A stretch of DNA of 10,338 bases from an uncultured Sphingorhabdus sp. (GTDB taxonomy: Bacteria > Pseudomonadota > Alphaproteobacteria > Sphingomonadales > Sphingomonadaceae). Shown in pieces: positions 1-6,886 of the stretch. The stretch is taken from positions 1 to 10,338 of the forward strand of contig CALMYW010000259.1 in the NCBI GenBank assembly GCA_937873665.1, given 5' to 3'. The stretch's first letter is position 1. Each line of letters starts with the position of its first letter. A program made the translations under genes and the position numbers. The notes beneath the pieces were generated by a model. That model was not told the origin of the DNA and made no database searches. It saw only the letters and a program-made list of their open reading frames with translations.

Positions 1-110
1 CTACTTGGCGGTAACTCATTGACCACTACGCGATGGCCCACCCCCTTGGCGGGCCGCCACACCGCCGCCAGCCAGATCCCCGGCCCCGAAACCCCACCAC
101 TCCACGGGAC

Positions 111-366
111 TTACCCGGCCTGTTCGCAGGCCGCGGCCAGTCCGGCACCGTAGGAGGCAACTCCCTCGATCACCCAGAGGGCGGACTGATCGCCACCGGT
201 GCGGCGGGCGGCCCACGAGATCGCGCGGGCCATCCCCCCCGGAGGAGGTCGGGAATTGGGCAGTATCGATCACCTCACCAGTGGCAGCCAGGACTGCCAG
301 GGCGTGATTGCGGGCGTGGGTGTCGACGCCGATGACGAATGGGTGAGCATGCGCGACGATGGTCAT
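111..366 (-). pseudogene. IS110-family transposase, N-terminal remnant, frameshifted
   Basis: This is the start of an IS110-type DEDD transposase, a RuvC-like recombinase that moves its own element. The first 44 codons (366 to 235) contain GVDTHARNHALAVL, the family's N-terminal motif with the first catalytic Asp. At a run of seven C on the plus strand (234-240) the frame is lost. Reading on in the neighbouring frame restores the family sequence: MARAISWAARRTGG, then LWVIEGVASYGAGLAAACEQ, which holds the second acidic residue (Glu of VIEG). A stop (TAA, plus-strand 111-113) then cuts this frame. One extra G in the G7 run explains the break. No family similarity is recognisable beyond 111, although the same frame stays open to the window edge. 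An intact protein has roughly 350-400 residues, so this is a dead fragment unless the G7 is a sequencing error. A weak AGGAAGGA lies 11 bases before the ATG. Confidence 0.8.
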
Positions 367-737
367 AGCGGCTCGGGTCCTTCCTACTCAGGGACAGCGG
401 TCCGGCCGCTGGTGGCCGGCGCCGGTCTGGGTAGGAGTCACTTCGGGGCAGCACTGTGATGAGTCACGTTCCTTATGGAGCGGACAGCCTTCTGATCAAG
501 TCACCGAGGTGGGCCAGGACGGCGTCGGCTGCCTCACCCCGAACGGACAAATCCCTAGTAGGGCACCCCGAGGGGGCCGGGCGGTTCATGAGTCACGAAC
601 GGAGTGACGCGGCCAACTCCTATCCTTGCCAGCCGGTCCCAGACCAGCCACCCCAAGACTCACAGCGGTTCAACCCGACGGCCGCCAGAGTGTGCCATTC
701 TGCCCCAGATTCTTTCAACTCGCCTAGTGTATTCTTT
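367..737. other. Gene-free region between IS110 remnant and polysaccharide genes
   Basis: I see no convincing gene here; the open frames on the plus strand are short and resemble no family. The part next to the transposase start is probably the element's own non-coding end, because IS110-group elements carry a long non-coding segment upstream of the transposase. It holds a hairpin with arms CCGGCC (402-407) and GGCCGG (414-419), with an alternative pairing of AGCGG (396-400) and CCGCT (406-410). The 10-base word ATGAGTCACG occurs twice (459-468 and 588-597). Small hairpins occur at 553-563 (CCCT/AGGG), 566-575 (CCCC/GGGG) and 592-608 (GTCAC/GTGAC). Transcripts of the leftward glycan operon run into this region, but I see no hairpin followed by a T run. 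The element's outer end cannot be placed from sequence alone. Confidence 0.6.
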
Positions 738-1316
738 TCAAAGCGCGTGGAGGGTTCTTAAGATGAGTTTAATGTCGCCAATAAATGTCCTATTTTGGAC
801 ATAATCTAGGTACAGTTCAGCTTTCCGTGGGAGCAGTACGTCGACGTAGTAGATAGTGGGATCATCGACCGAAGCTAGTAGTTCGGCCTCATTGCGAAAT
901 TCTATACTCGCTGGGTCGGTTATTCCAGGCCGAACGGATAGAATTTTCGACCGCGAGCCCTCGGGCCACTGGTCTACATATTCCGCCACCTCCGGTCGGG
1001 GACCGACGATACTCATGTCTCCGCGCAAGACATCAACGAGTTGAGGAAGTTCGTCTAGCTTGTATTTTCTGAGATAACGACCGACACGGGTCACCCTTTT
1101 GTCCCCCATGGCACTGATATTCGGGCCCTCATGGTGGGTACGCATTGTCCTGAATTTGTGGATCAGGAAGGCCTCGCTACGTCGCCCGACGCGCTCTTGC
1201 CTGAATAGAACAGGTCTCCCGTCTTCTACTGCTATCGCTAATGCTACCGCGGCCAGAATCGGCGAGAATAGCGCCAGGGCAATCCCAGAGGCGATCACGT
1301 CAAATGCGCGCTTCAT
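738..1316 (-). CDS. PglC-like small phosphoglycosyl transferase (initiating sugar transferase)
   Basis: Predicted to transfer a sugar phosphate from a UDP-sugar to undecaprenyl phosphate at the inner face of the membrane, the first step of a lipid-linked glycan. The 192-residue length is that of the minimal monotopic transferases (PglC class); WbaP/WcaJ-type enzymes have an extra N-terminal membrane domain. A hydrophobic re-entrant helix covers about residues 4-30. KFRTM is at 54-58, the catalytic Asp-Glu pair is D88-E89 in KLDELPQL, GDMSIVGPRP is at 99-108 and RPGITDP at 129-135. The start ATG overlaps the stop of the upstream aminotransferase gene as ATGA, so the two are probably translationally coupled and act on the same sugar. 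Its likely donor is therefore a UDP-4-amino- or 4-acetamido-6-deoxy-hexosamine, by analogy with the bacillosamine pathway. The exact sugar is not readable from sequence. Confidence 0.92.
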   Translation of the reverse strand: MKRAFDVIASGIALALFSPILAAVALAIAVEDGRPVLFRQERVGRRSEAFLIHKFRTMRTHHEGPNISAMGDKRVTRVGRYLRKYKLDELPQLVDVLRGDMSIVGPRPEVAEYVDQWPEGSRSKILSVRPGITDPASIEFRNEAELLASVDDPTIYYVDVLLPRKAELYLDYVQNRTFIGDIKLILRTLHAL

Positions 1317-2479
1317 CGAGCGTCGAGCGCCATCGTCAGAGCGTCTATTACCCGCTGCACTTGATTAGGCATCATCGCCGAAAATATAGGCAGACTGACT
1401 ACGCGCTGAAACTCTTTCGACGCGACGGGGAAATCGGTATCATCGTACCCTCCGAGGTCTCGCCAGACAGGATGCTTATGGAGCGGTATGAAATGCACCG
1501 AACAACCGACGCCGAGTTCGTGCATGCGCGATATAAGGCCGTCTCTGTCAATGGGGGCTTCAGCAGCTAATCGGACTATGTAGAGGTGCCAAGAATGAAC
1601 GTCCCCCTCACGGGGTTGACTCGGCAGCTCGAGTGGCATGCCGTTAAACGCCGTACTGTAACGTGCGCTTATCGCGGCTCGTTTGTCTCTCAGTTCCCAA
1701 GCCCGAGCTAATTGAACCCGGCCGATCGCCGCAGCGGGGTCCGTAAGGTTGTACTTGTAGCCAGGGGCGACTACCTCGTAGAACCAGCTAGGGGACGTGC
1801 TGCGGTACCTGTCGAAGACATCCCGACTAATACCGTGCAGCCGCATCGTTTTGATTCTCCTAGCAACAGCGGGATCCCGAGTGACCACCATCCCGCCCTC
1901 CCCAGTGGTGATGGTCTTTGTCGCGTAGAAGCTAAACACAGTCGCTAGGGAGGCCCCTGCGCCCACCATGGTTCCGGTTGATGTCGCAGGGAGCGCGTGG
2001 GCCGCGTCTTCGATCGCGACCAGGCCGAAATTTTGGCAAAATTCCTCAAGCCGCTTGCCGTCGACGGCCATGCCCGCCATATGGACAGGCATTATCGCGC
2101 GTGTCCGACTAGTGACGGCTGCCGACGCCGACTCGAAGTCGATGCACAACGTGGCTTGGTCCACGTCCACTAGCACCGGCGTGGCCCCAAGGTATCTCAC
2201 GACCTCGGCGGTAGCGGTAAATGTCCACGTCGGCACCAACACCTCGTCACCTGCGCTGACCCCTGCAGCCTCTAGGGCTAGGTGGAGGCCAGCTGTCGCC
2301 GAGTTGACAGCAATCGCTTGCACGCCCCCTCCCACAAACTGGGCGAACTCCTCCTCAAAAGCTGCAACGCTGGGGCCGGTCGTCAACCAACCTGACCTGA
2401 TTGCTTCGGCCGCAGCATTCACTTCCGCTTCACCGATGTCGGGTACAGCGAACGGAATAAATTCTTGAGGGCTAGCCAA
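1313..2479 (-). CDS. DegT/DnrJ/EryC1/StrS-family nucleotide-sugar aminotransferase
   Basis: A PLP-dependent enzyme of the sugar aminotransferase family (PglE, WecE, PseC and relatives), expected to put an amino group on C4 of a UDP-4-keto-6-deoxy-hexosamine using glutamate. The 388-residue length is normal. Visible landmarks are NSATAGLHLAL (59-69) near the PLP phosphate site, EDAAHALPA (157-165) with the PLP-pyridine Asp158, and Lys188 in FYATKTITTGEGG as the Schiff-base lysine. The start is TTG (plus-strand 2477-2479), supported by a strong ribosome site GAAAGGTGG six bases upstream. It heads a leftward operon with the phosphoglycosyl transferase. No dedicated retaining 4,6-dehydratase is in the window, so its keto-sugar comes either from a gene elsewhere or from the FnlA product encoded to the right. 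PglE-like and PseC-like roles cannot be told apart here. Confidence 0.92.
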   Translation of the reverse strand: MASPQEFIPFAVPDIGEAEVNAAAEAIRSGWLTTGPSVAAFEEEFAQFVGGGVQAIAVNSATAGLHLALEAAGVSAGDEVLVPTWTFTATAEVVRYLGATPVLVDVDQATLCIDFESASAAVTSRTRAIMPVHMAGMAVDGKRLEEFCQNFGLVAIEDAAHALPATSTGTMVGAGASLATVFSFYATKTITTGEGGMVVTRDPAVARRIKTMRLHGISRDVFDRYRSTSPSWFYEVVAPGYKYNLTDPAAAIGRVQLARAWELRDKRAAISARYSTAFNGMPLELPSQPREGDVHSWHLYIVRLAAEAPIDRDGLISRMHELGVGCSVHFIPLHKHPVWRDLGGYDDTDFPVASKEFQRVVSLPIFSAMMPNQVQRVIDALTMALDAR

Positions 2480-2485
2480 CGCGGG

Positions 2486-2494
2486 CCACCTTTC
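2486..2494 (-). promoter_or_regulatory. Strong ribosome-binding site fixing the TTG start
   Basis: On the minus strand GAAAGGTGG lies six bases before the TTG at 2479-2477. No upstream ATG or GTG with a comparable site is seen, and the protein starts just before the family's usual FIPFAVPDIG segment. This decides the start of the aminotransferase gene. Confidence 0.75.
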
Positions 2495-2549
2495 TACACG
2501 ACTTGGACAACCGGACCAGACTCTCGCAGACCTGTAGGGTAACCGCGAC

Positions 2550-2569
2550 GGGCGTCGGGCTCGTCGCCC
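2550..2569. promoter_or_regulatory. Imperfect palindrome between divergent operons, candidate operator
   Basis: The 20 bases form two 8-base arms (GGGCGTCG and CGTCGCCC) around GGCT, with one T/T mismatch in each full-arm pairing. It sits near the middle of the only divergent intergenic region of the cluster (2480-2595). That is where a regulator controlling both operons, or a 5' leader hairpin, would be expected. A TAGGGT at 2535-2540 resembles an actinobacterial -10 box, but I find no good -35 at the right distance. The regulatory role is inferred from position only. Confidence 0.35.
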
Positions 2570-2595
2570 ACACTGCGAAGAGGTAGAACTGTCGT

Positions 2596-3843
2596 ATGCG
2601 GTTTGGACTCCTGACTCAGTGGTATGACCCCGAGCCTGGGCCGGCGGCGCTGCCAGGCGCGCTCGCTCGTGGACTTAAGGAGCGGGGCCACGAAGTCTCA
2701 GTGCTGACAGGTTTTCCGAACTACCCCACCGGCACTATAGCCAACGGGTACCGACAGAAATTTGGCTACGTCGAGCGGCAGGACGAGGTGACTGTTTACC
2801 GCGCGCCGCTGTTCCCCTCCCATGATTCGAGCGCGGGTCGCCGACTTCTTAATTATGCCAGCTTCGCTGCATCAGCGACGGCGACTGGGCTCTCGAAACA
2901 GTTCTTTGAGGGGTTAGACGCGGTTTGGGTTAACTATTCGCCGATATCGATCGCAATTCCGTTATGGTTTGGTCAATTAACTAAGGGGACACCCGCAGTT
3001 GTGGAAGTGGGCGACCTATGGCCAGACACGGTCTTCGCGTCCGGCATGGCTGGAAGCAGTATTGGCGGGCGGATTGCGAACGCAGTGATGACACGCTGGT
3101 GCAACCGGTTCTACGAGTCCGCTGACTCCGTGGTCTATATCTCTCCGGGGGTCGGTGAGGCCCTCGGCAGCCGCGGTGTTCACCCTGACAAGCTCCACTA
3201 CGTTCCAAAGTGGGCCGACGAAAGCACCTTTCATGACGGGGGTTCCAGTCTTCGGGAGCGTTACAACCTCCCTATAGACCACCGCGTACTCCTATACGCT
3301 GGCGCGCTCGGTGAAGCTCAAGGGATCGATGTGCTGGTGCGAGCCTGCGCTCTTGTGTCCGACTTGCCGTTCGTCTGCGTGATAGCTGGTTCAGGAACGC
3401 AAGAACCAGAACTGCATCGCTTAGCCATTCAGCTTGGAATAGCTAACGTGCGCTTTATCGGCCGTGTTCCACAGAGTGAGATGACTGACCTCATGGCAAC
3501 CGCGGACTTCTGCTACATCGGACTCCGACCACACCCACTCTCCGCGATAACGATGCCGAGCAAGACTCAGGCAACCCTGGCGGCAGGGAAGCCGATACTT
3601 GTTGCTGCGACTGGCGATGTGGCTCAAGTGATCGAGAGTACGGCAACGGGGGTCGCCGCCGATCCCGCTGACGCTATGTCCGTAGCAAAGGCAATTCGAG
3701 AGCTTTGCGACTGGGACGGGAATCAACTGCATCGGGCTTCAGAAAGAGCGCTCGAGACATACAGGGCCCAATTTTCCGAGCTTCGAGGAGTCGCTTCCCT
3801 CGAATCGCTGCTAGTTAAGGCCGCCGCGGCACGAGGAGGATGA
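2596..3843 (+). CDS. wbuB: WbuB-like GT4 glycosyltransferase, probable L-FucNAc transferase
   Basis: A GT-B fold, GT4-family cytoplasmic glycosyltransferase of 415 residues, the usual length. The N-terminus carries the segment typical of WbuB: RGHEVSVLTGFPNYPTG (30-46). GDLWPD is at 139-144, in the acceptor-side domain. The C-terminal nucleotide-binding domain starts near 230 with LLYAGALGEAQGID (232-245), VIAGSGTQEPEL (262-273) and MPSKTQATLAAGKPI (320-334). WbuB enzymes are associated with adding N-acetyl-L-fucosamine to a lipid-linked first sugar, and the FnlABC genes that make this donor follow three to five genes downstream, which supports the assignment. The ATG at 2596 gives a normal N-terminus, though the nearest ribosome site (AGAGG, 2579-2583) is 12 bases away. 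The next gene follows after four bases and its ribosome site lies inside this gene's last codons. The sugar and linkage are inferred. Confidence 0.8.
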   Translation: MRFGLLTQWYDPEPGPAALPGALARGLKERGHEVSVLTGFPNYPTGTIANGYRQKFGYVERQDEVTVYRAPLFPSHDSSAGRRLLNYASFAASATATGLSKQFFEGLDAVWVNYSPISIAIPLWFGQLTKGTPAVVEVGDLWPDTVFASGMAGSSIGGRIANAVMTRWCNRFYESADSVVYISPGVGEALGSRGVHPDKLHYVPKWADESTFHDGGSSLRERYNLPIDHRVLLYAGALGEAQGIDVLVRACALVSDLPFVCVIAGSGTQEPELHRLAIQLGIANVRFIGRVPQSEMTDLMATADFCYIGLRPHPLSAITMPSKTQATLAAGKPILVAATGDVAQVIESTATGVAADPADAMSVAKAIRELCDWDGNQLHRASERALETYRAQFSELRGVASLESLLVKAAAARGG

Positions 3844-3847
3844 CAAG

Positions 3848-4468
3848 ATGAACGAAAATGCGCCTGCATATTTCCTCGACTCAATTCGGTACTCCGACGC
3901 TCGGAACCTAGCTGAGATACACAAGAAAGCCTTCCCCAACTTTTTCCTTAGCGAGCTGGGAGTGGGTTTTCTAACCGAATTTTACCGTGGCTACTCAACG
4001 GACCCCACAGCGGTGACTTGCGTGGCTCGCGACGAGAACGGAAACCCGGTGGGCGCGGTGGTCGGGACGACGCAGCCAGCGGGATTCTATTCCAGGCTGC
4101 TTCGGCGCCGGTTGTGGGGATTCGGTACTGCTGCCCTTCGCGCCGCGTTAACAGGCCCGCAACGAGCACCCCGGCTAATTAGGGCGATCTCTTACCGGGG
4201 TGAGGTGCCGACGAGCGGGCGCGACTGGGCTTTGCTCGCCTCAATCTGTGTTAATCCGGACGCCGAATCGTCAGGTCTTGGCACCGAACTTGTCCACGAG
4301 TGGGTTAGGCGTGCTCGGGAGGCAGGTGCGTCGGTTGCTTACCTCAGTACCGACCGCGATCAGAACCAACGCGTCAACAAGTTCTACCGACGACTTGGAT
4401 GGGTGGTAGACGAGACCTACCGCACTCGCGAGGGCCGGCCTATGAACCGCTATGTTCGGGACATTTGA
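3848..4468 (+). CDS. GNAT-family N-acetyltransferase, possibly sugar-amine acetyltransferase
   Basis: A 206-residue protein with the GNAT fold, which moves an acetyl group from acetyl-CoA to an amine. The acetyl-CoA pyrophosphate loop is visible as VNPDAESSGLGTELV (135-149), and the C-terminal motif as NKFYRRLGW (177-185). A basic, hydrophobic insert around 78-115 could form the substrate side. The start at 3848 has a strong AGGAGGA (3834-3840) seven bases upstream that overlaps the end of the preceding gene, implying coupled translation. In a nucleotide-sugar cluster containing an aminotransferase, the natural substrate is the 4-amino sugar, as for GNAT enzymes such as WecD and PseH. PglD-type acetyltransferases are left-handed beta-helix proteins and are unrelated. 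A protein or antibiotic substrate remains possible. Confidence 0.75.
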   Translation: MNENAPAYFLDSIRYSDARNLAEIHKKAFPNFFLSELGVGFLTEFYRGYSTDPTAVTCVARDENGNPVGAVVGTTQPAGFYSRLLRRRLWGFGTAALRAALTGPQRAPRLIRAISYRGEVPTSGRDWALLASICVNPDAESSGLGTELVHEWVRRAREAGASVAYLSTDRDQNQRVNKFYRRLGWVVDETYRTREGRPMNRYVRDI

Positions 4469-4742
4469 TTTCGTCGACACAACCAAGGGCTCCGACCCGC
4501 CGGTTACGCAAGACCGAAGGTAACCCGGAGGACAGACGCGACGGGGGTGCCGGTCCGCATCATCTGCTAAGCCGAGGGGACCCCATTAACATGGAAGCTC
4601 AGTGGCCCCAAACAGGTCAGTAGCTGACGTGAACGATAGGCCTCCGCCCAGGCAAGACCTGCCGTCTCCACACGCCCTGCGGATCGCGCGTCGATTGACC
4701 TGTCCGAACCGCCAGAGAAGACACACAAATCGGAAGGAACTC
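4469..4742. other. 274-base gap before fnlA with palindromes, possible internal promoter or leader
   Basis: No gene is supported here; the fnlA frame extends upstream to 4602, but the added residues match nothing expected. A hairpin of GGTTAC (4502-4507) and GTAACC (4520-4525) lies about 33 bases after the acetyltransferase stop, without a T run. A perfect 5+3+5 palindrome, GTCAG-TAG-CTGAC, is at 4616-4628. A TTGACC at 4695-4700 resembles a -35 box but has no clear -10 partner. All other junctions up to the fnlC stop are overlaps or gaps of a few bases, so this gap may mark separate transcription of fnlABC. Confidence 0.4.
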
Positions 4743-5768
4743 ATGACCTCCCTCGCAGGAGCTACAGTCGCCATAACTGGAGGAACAGGGTCGTTCGGAT
4801 CGACGATGACCCGTCACCTGCTCGGCCAGGGCGTTGCAGGCGTGCACATCCTTAGCCGAGATGAAGCGAAGCAGGACGAGATGCGGTCGCATATGGATGA
4901 GCCGAGACTAAAGTTTTTCATTGGCGATGTCCGCGACGCGGAAAGCGTAGAGAACGCCTTCGTTGGGGCTGACTACGTCTTCCATGCTGCAGCCCTTAAG
5001 CAGGTTCCATCCTGCGAGTTTTTCCCGGACCAAGCTGTGAAGACGAACGTAAACGGTAGCGCGAACGTCTTACGCGCGGCTCAGAAACTCGGCGTCCAGT
5101 CAGTGGTTTGCCTGTCCACCGATAAGGCGGTGTACCCGATCAACGCAATGGGGATGTCGAAGGCCTTGATGGAGAAGACCGTCCAGGCTTTCGCGCGAAA
5201 CCATCCTAAGTCCTCGACAACAGTCTCGATTACTCGTTACGGAAACGTCATGCACTCGCGAGGCTCCGTGATTCCGCTTTTCGTGCGCCAGATACGGCAG
5301 GGCAAGCCGCTGACTATTACTGAGGGATCCATGACAAGGTTCCTTATGAGTCTCCAGGAGTCGGTGGACCTTGTGGAGCACGCCTTTTTCAACGCTGAGC
5401 CTGGCGACCTCTTCGTCAAGAAGGCCCCAGCGTGCACAGTTGAAACGCTAGCGCGTGCGACAGCCAGGGTCATGGGCGTCGACGAGCCACAGATCGTAAG
5501 TATCGGAATCCGTCACGGAGAGAAGATGTATGAAACTCTCTTGTCGCGAGAAGAGATGGTGAAGGCGACTGACCAGGGAGCGTACTTTCGCGTCCCTCTT
5601 GATGCGAGATCGCTCCAATACTCAGTGTTTGTCGAAGAGGGAGAGTCTTACTCCCGCACGGCAGAAGACTTCGATTCGAATAACACTGACCAACTAACGA
5701 TCGACCAGACGGCAGAGCTCGTAGCCGCGCTACCAGAAATGCAGAAGACGATTTCGGAGTTGATGTAA
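4743..5768 (+). CDS. fnlA: UDP-GlcNAc 4,6-dehydratase/5-epimerase (UDP-L-FucNAc pathway, step 1)
   Basis: The FnlA/CapE/WbjB enzyme converts UDP-GlcNAc to a UDP-4-keto-6-deoxy-L-hexosamine with tightly bound NADP. It belongs to the cytoplasmic extended SDR group. Starting at 4743 it has 341 residues, the usual size, with GGTGSFG (13-19) for the cofactor, RDEAKQDEMR (39-48), AAALKQVPSCE (82-92) and LSTDKAVYPINAMGMSK (124-140). Asp127 and Lys128 sit in the expected active-site segment. The Tyr of the standard YxxxK motif is Met136 (MGMSK), which I recall as a feature of this subgroup and not damage. The 4743 ATG has GGAAGG five bases upstream; an in-frame extension to 4602 adds 47 unrelated residues and was rejected. 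It overlaps fnlB by one base (TAATG). Its product could also serve the leftward aminotransferase. Confidence 0.95.
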   Translation: MTSLAGATVAITGGTGSFGSTMTRHLLGQGVAGVHILSRDEAKQDEMRSHMDEPRLKFFIGDVRDAESVENAFVGADYVFHAAALKQVPSCEFFPDQAVKTNVNGSANVLRAAQKLGVQSVVCLSTDKAVYPINAMGMSKALMEKTVQAFARNHPKSSTTVSITRYGNVMHSRGSVIPLFVRQIRQGKPLTITEGSMTRFLMSLQESVDLVEHAFFNAEPGDLFVKKAPACTVETLARATARVMGVDEPQIVSIGIRHGEKMYETLLSREEMVKATDQGAYFRVPLDARSLQYSVFVEEGESYSRTAEDFDSNNTDQLTIDQTAELVAALPEMQKTISELM

Positions 5769-6886
5769 TGAGAGTTGTAATCACCGGGGCATCTGGTTTT
5801 CTAGGGTGGCACACTCGGCTAAGGCTCGCGGCCACCACAGAGCACGAGGTAATACCGGTAACGCGAGAAAACTGGAGCACGCTTGATTCCTTGGTCGCTC
5901 AATCTGACGCGGTTATCCATCTAGCAGGGGTTAATCGGGCTAATTCAGATTCTGAGGTGGAGGAAGGTAACAAGCAACTCGGCGCAGACCTCGCACGCGC
6001 CATCCAACTGTCGGAGCGCCCGCTGCGCGTAGTCATGTCGGGGACCATCCAAGCGGATAAAGACAACGCCTACGGCAGGGGCAAGGTCGCTGCTACCCGC
6101 AGACTAGCGGACGCGGTAAGCGAGGTCGGCGGCCACTTTGTCGAGGTTCGCCTACCGAATCTTTTTGGCGAGCACGGAAGACCCAATTACAACTCGTTCG
6201 TTGCGACGTTTATTGATGCAGCTATCGCCGGGAAGTCGCCCCAAATAAACAACAGTCTAGTGGAACTTCTTCATGCGCAAGATGCAGCGCAATCACTGGT
6301 CAACTCGCTGCATAGTGCCGAAACGCTAGTCCGCCCCTTAGGGGTACCGGTAGAGGTGGAAGAAGTATGGCGCCTATTGTGCGAATTTCAAGATTCATAT
6401 GTTCCGACCGGAGAAATTCCCGATCTGGGCTCGAAACTCCGTATCGACTTGTTTAACTCTTACCGAGCTGGTCTGTTTCCCAGCCATTATCCTATTAACT
6501 TGGTCCCGCACTCAGATGAGAGAGGTTTCTTTGTCGAAACCGTTCGTTGCCGCGGTGGAGAGGGCCAGTCTTCATTTAGTACGACGGAGCCTGGAGTTAC
6601 CCGAGGCGAGCACTATCACCTCTCTAAGATCGAGAGGTTTGCAGTTGTACAGGGAACCGCTCGCATTAGGCTTCGTAAAATGTTCTCGAATGAAGTGGTC
6701 GACTTCGATGTTTCGGGGAAGCGACCTGTGGCGATCGATATGCCAGTTGGATGGGTCCACAACATCACTAACACGGGAAATGCTTTACTCCTCACGCAGT
6801 TTTGGAGCCACGAGCTTTTTAGACCGACGGCTCCAGATACATTTCCAAATACTGTCCGCGTGTCAGCAGAGGATCCTGTTCGATGA
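5768..6886 (+). CDS. fnlB: UDP-L-FucNAc pathway reductase/epimerase with C-terminal cupin (step 2)
   Basis: FnlB/CapF/WbjC is a bifunctional enzyme that completes epimerisation and reduces the 4-keto group, giving UDP-N-acetyl-L-talosamine-type product for FnlC. The 372 residues split into an SDR domain (1 to about 245) and a cupin domain. The SDR domain shows GASGFLG (7-13), Ser91 in MSGT, and Tyr102/Lys106 in AYGRGK. The cupin begins near PHSDERGFF (247-255) and carries the metal-type ligands His282 and His284 (GEHYH) and His331 (GWVHN). This fused architecture is specific to the family and makes the call firm. It starts one base inside the fnlA stop and ends in an ATGA overlap with fnlC, so the three are co-translated. 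Nothing appears truncated. Confidence 0.95.
   Translation: MRVVITGASGFLGWHTRLRLAATTEHEVIPVTRENWSTLDSLVAQSDAVIHLAGVNRANSDSEVEEGNKQLGADLARAIQLSERPLRVVMSGTIQADKDNAYGRGKVAATRRLADAVSEVGGHFVEVRLPNLFGEHGRPNYNSFVATFIDAAIAGKSPQINNSLVELLHAQDAAQSLVNSLHSAETLVRPLGVPVEVEEVWRLLCEFQDSYVPTGEIPDLGSKLRIDLFNSYRAGLFPSHYPINLVPHSDERGFFVETVRCRGGEGQSSFSTTEPGVTRGEHYHLSKIERFAVVQGTARIRLRKMFSNEVVDFDVSGKRPVAIDMPVGWVHNITNTGNALLLTQFWSHELFRPTAPDTFPNTVRVSAEDPVR

Noticed and set aside
124..140. Possible programmed frameshift making a full IS110 transposase
   Set aside because: The G7 run that breaks the frame is at 234-240 and a TAA stop follows in the recovered frame, so slippage alone would not give a full-length protein within the window.
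33..335. Plus-strand open frame of 100 codons at the left edge
   Set aside because: It is antisense to the IS110 remnant and is Pro/Arg/Gly-rich with no family resemblance.
1968..2468. Open frame of 166 codons on the plus strand
   Set aside because: It is exactly antisense to the aminotransferase, which has all PLP motifs; the Ser/Ala/Thr-rich composition is that of a shadow.
4602..4742. Upstream in-frame extension of fnlA to an earlier ATG
   Set aside because: The added 47 residues match nothing expected, while ATG 4743 has a good GGAAGG ribosome site and gives the normal FnlA length and N-terminus.
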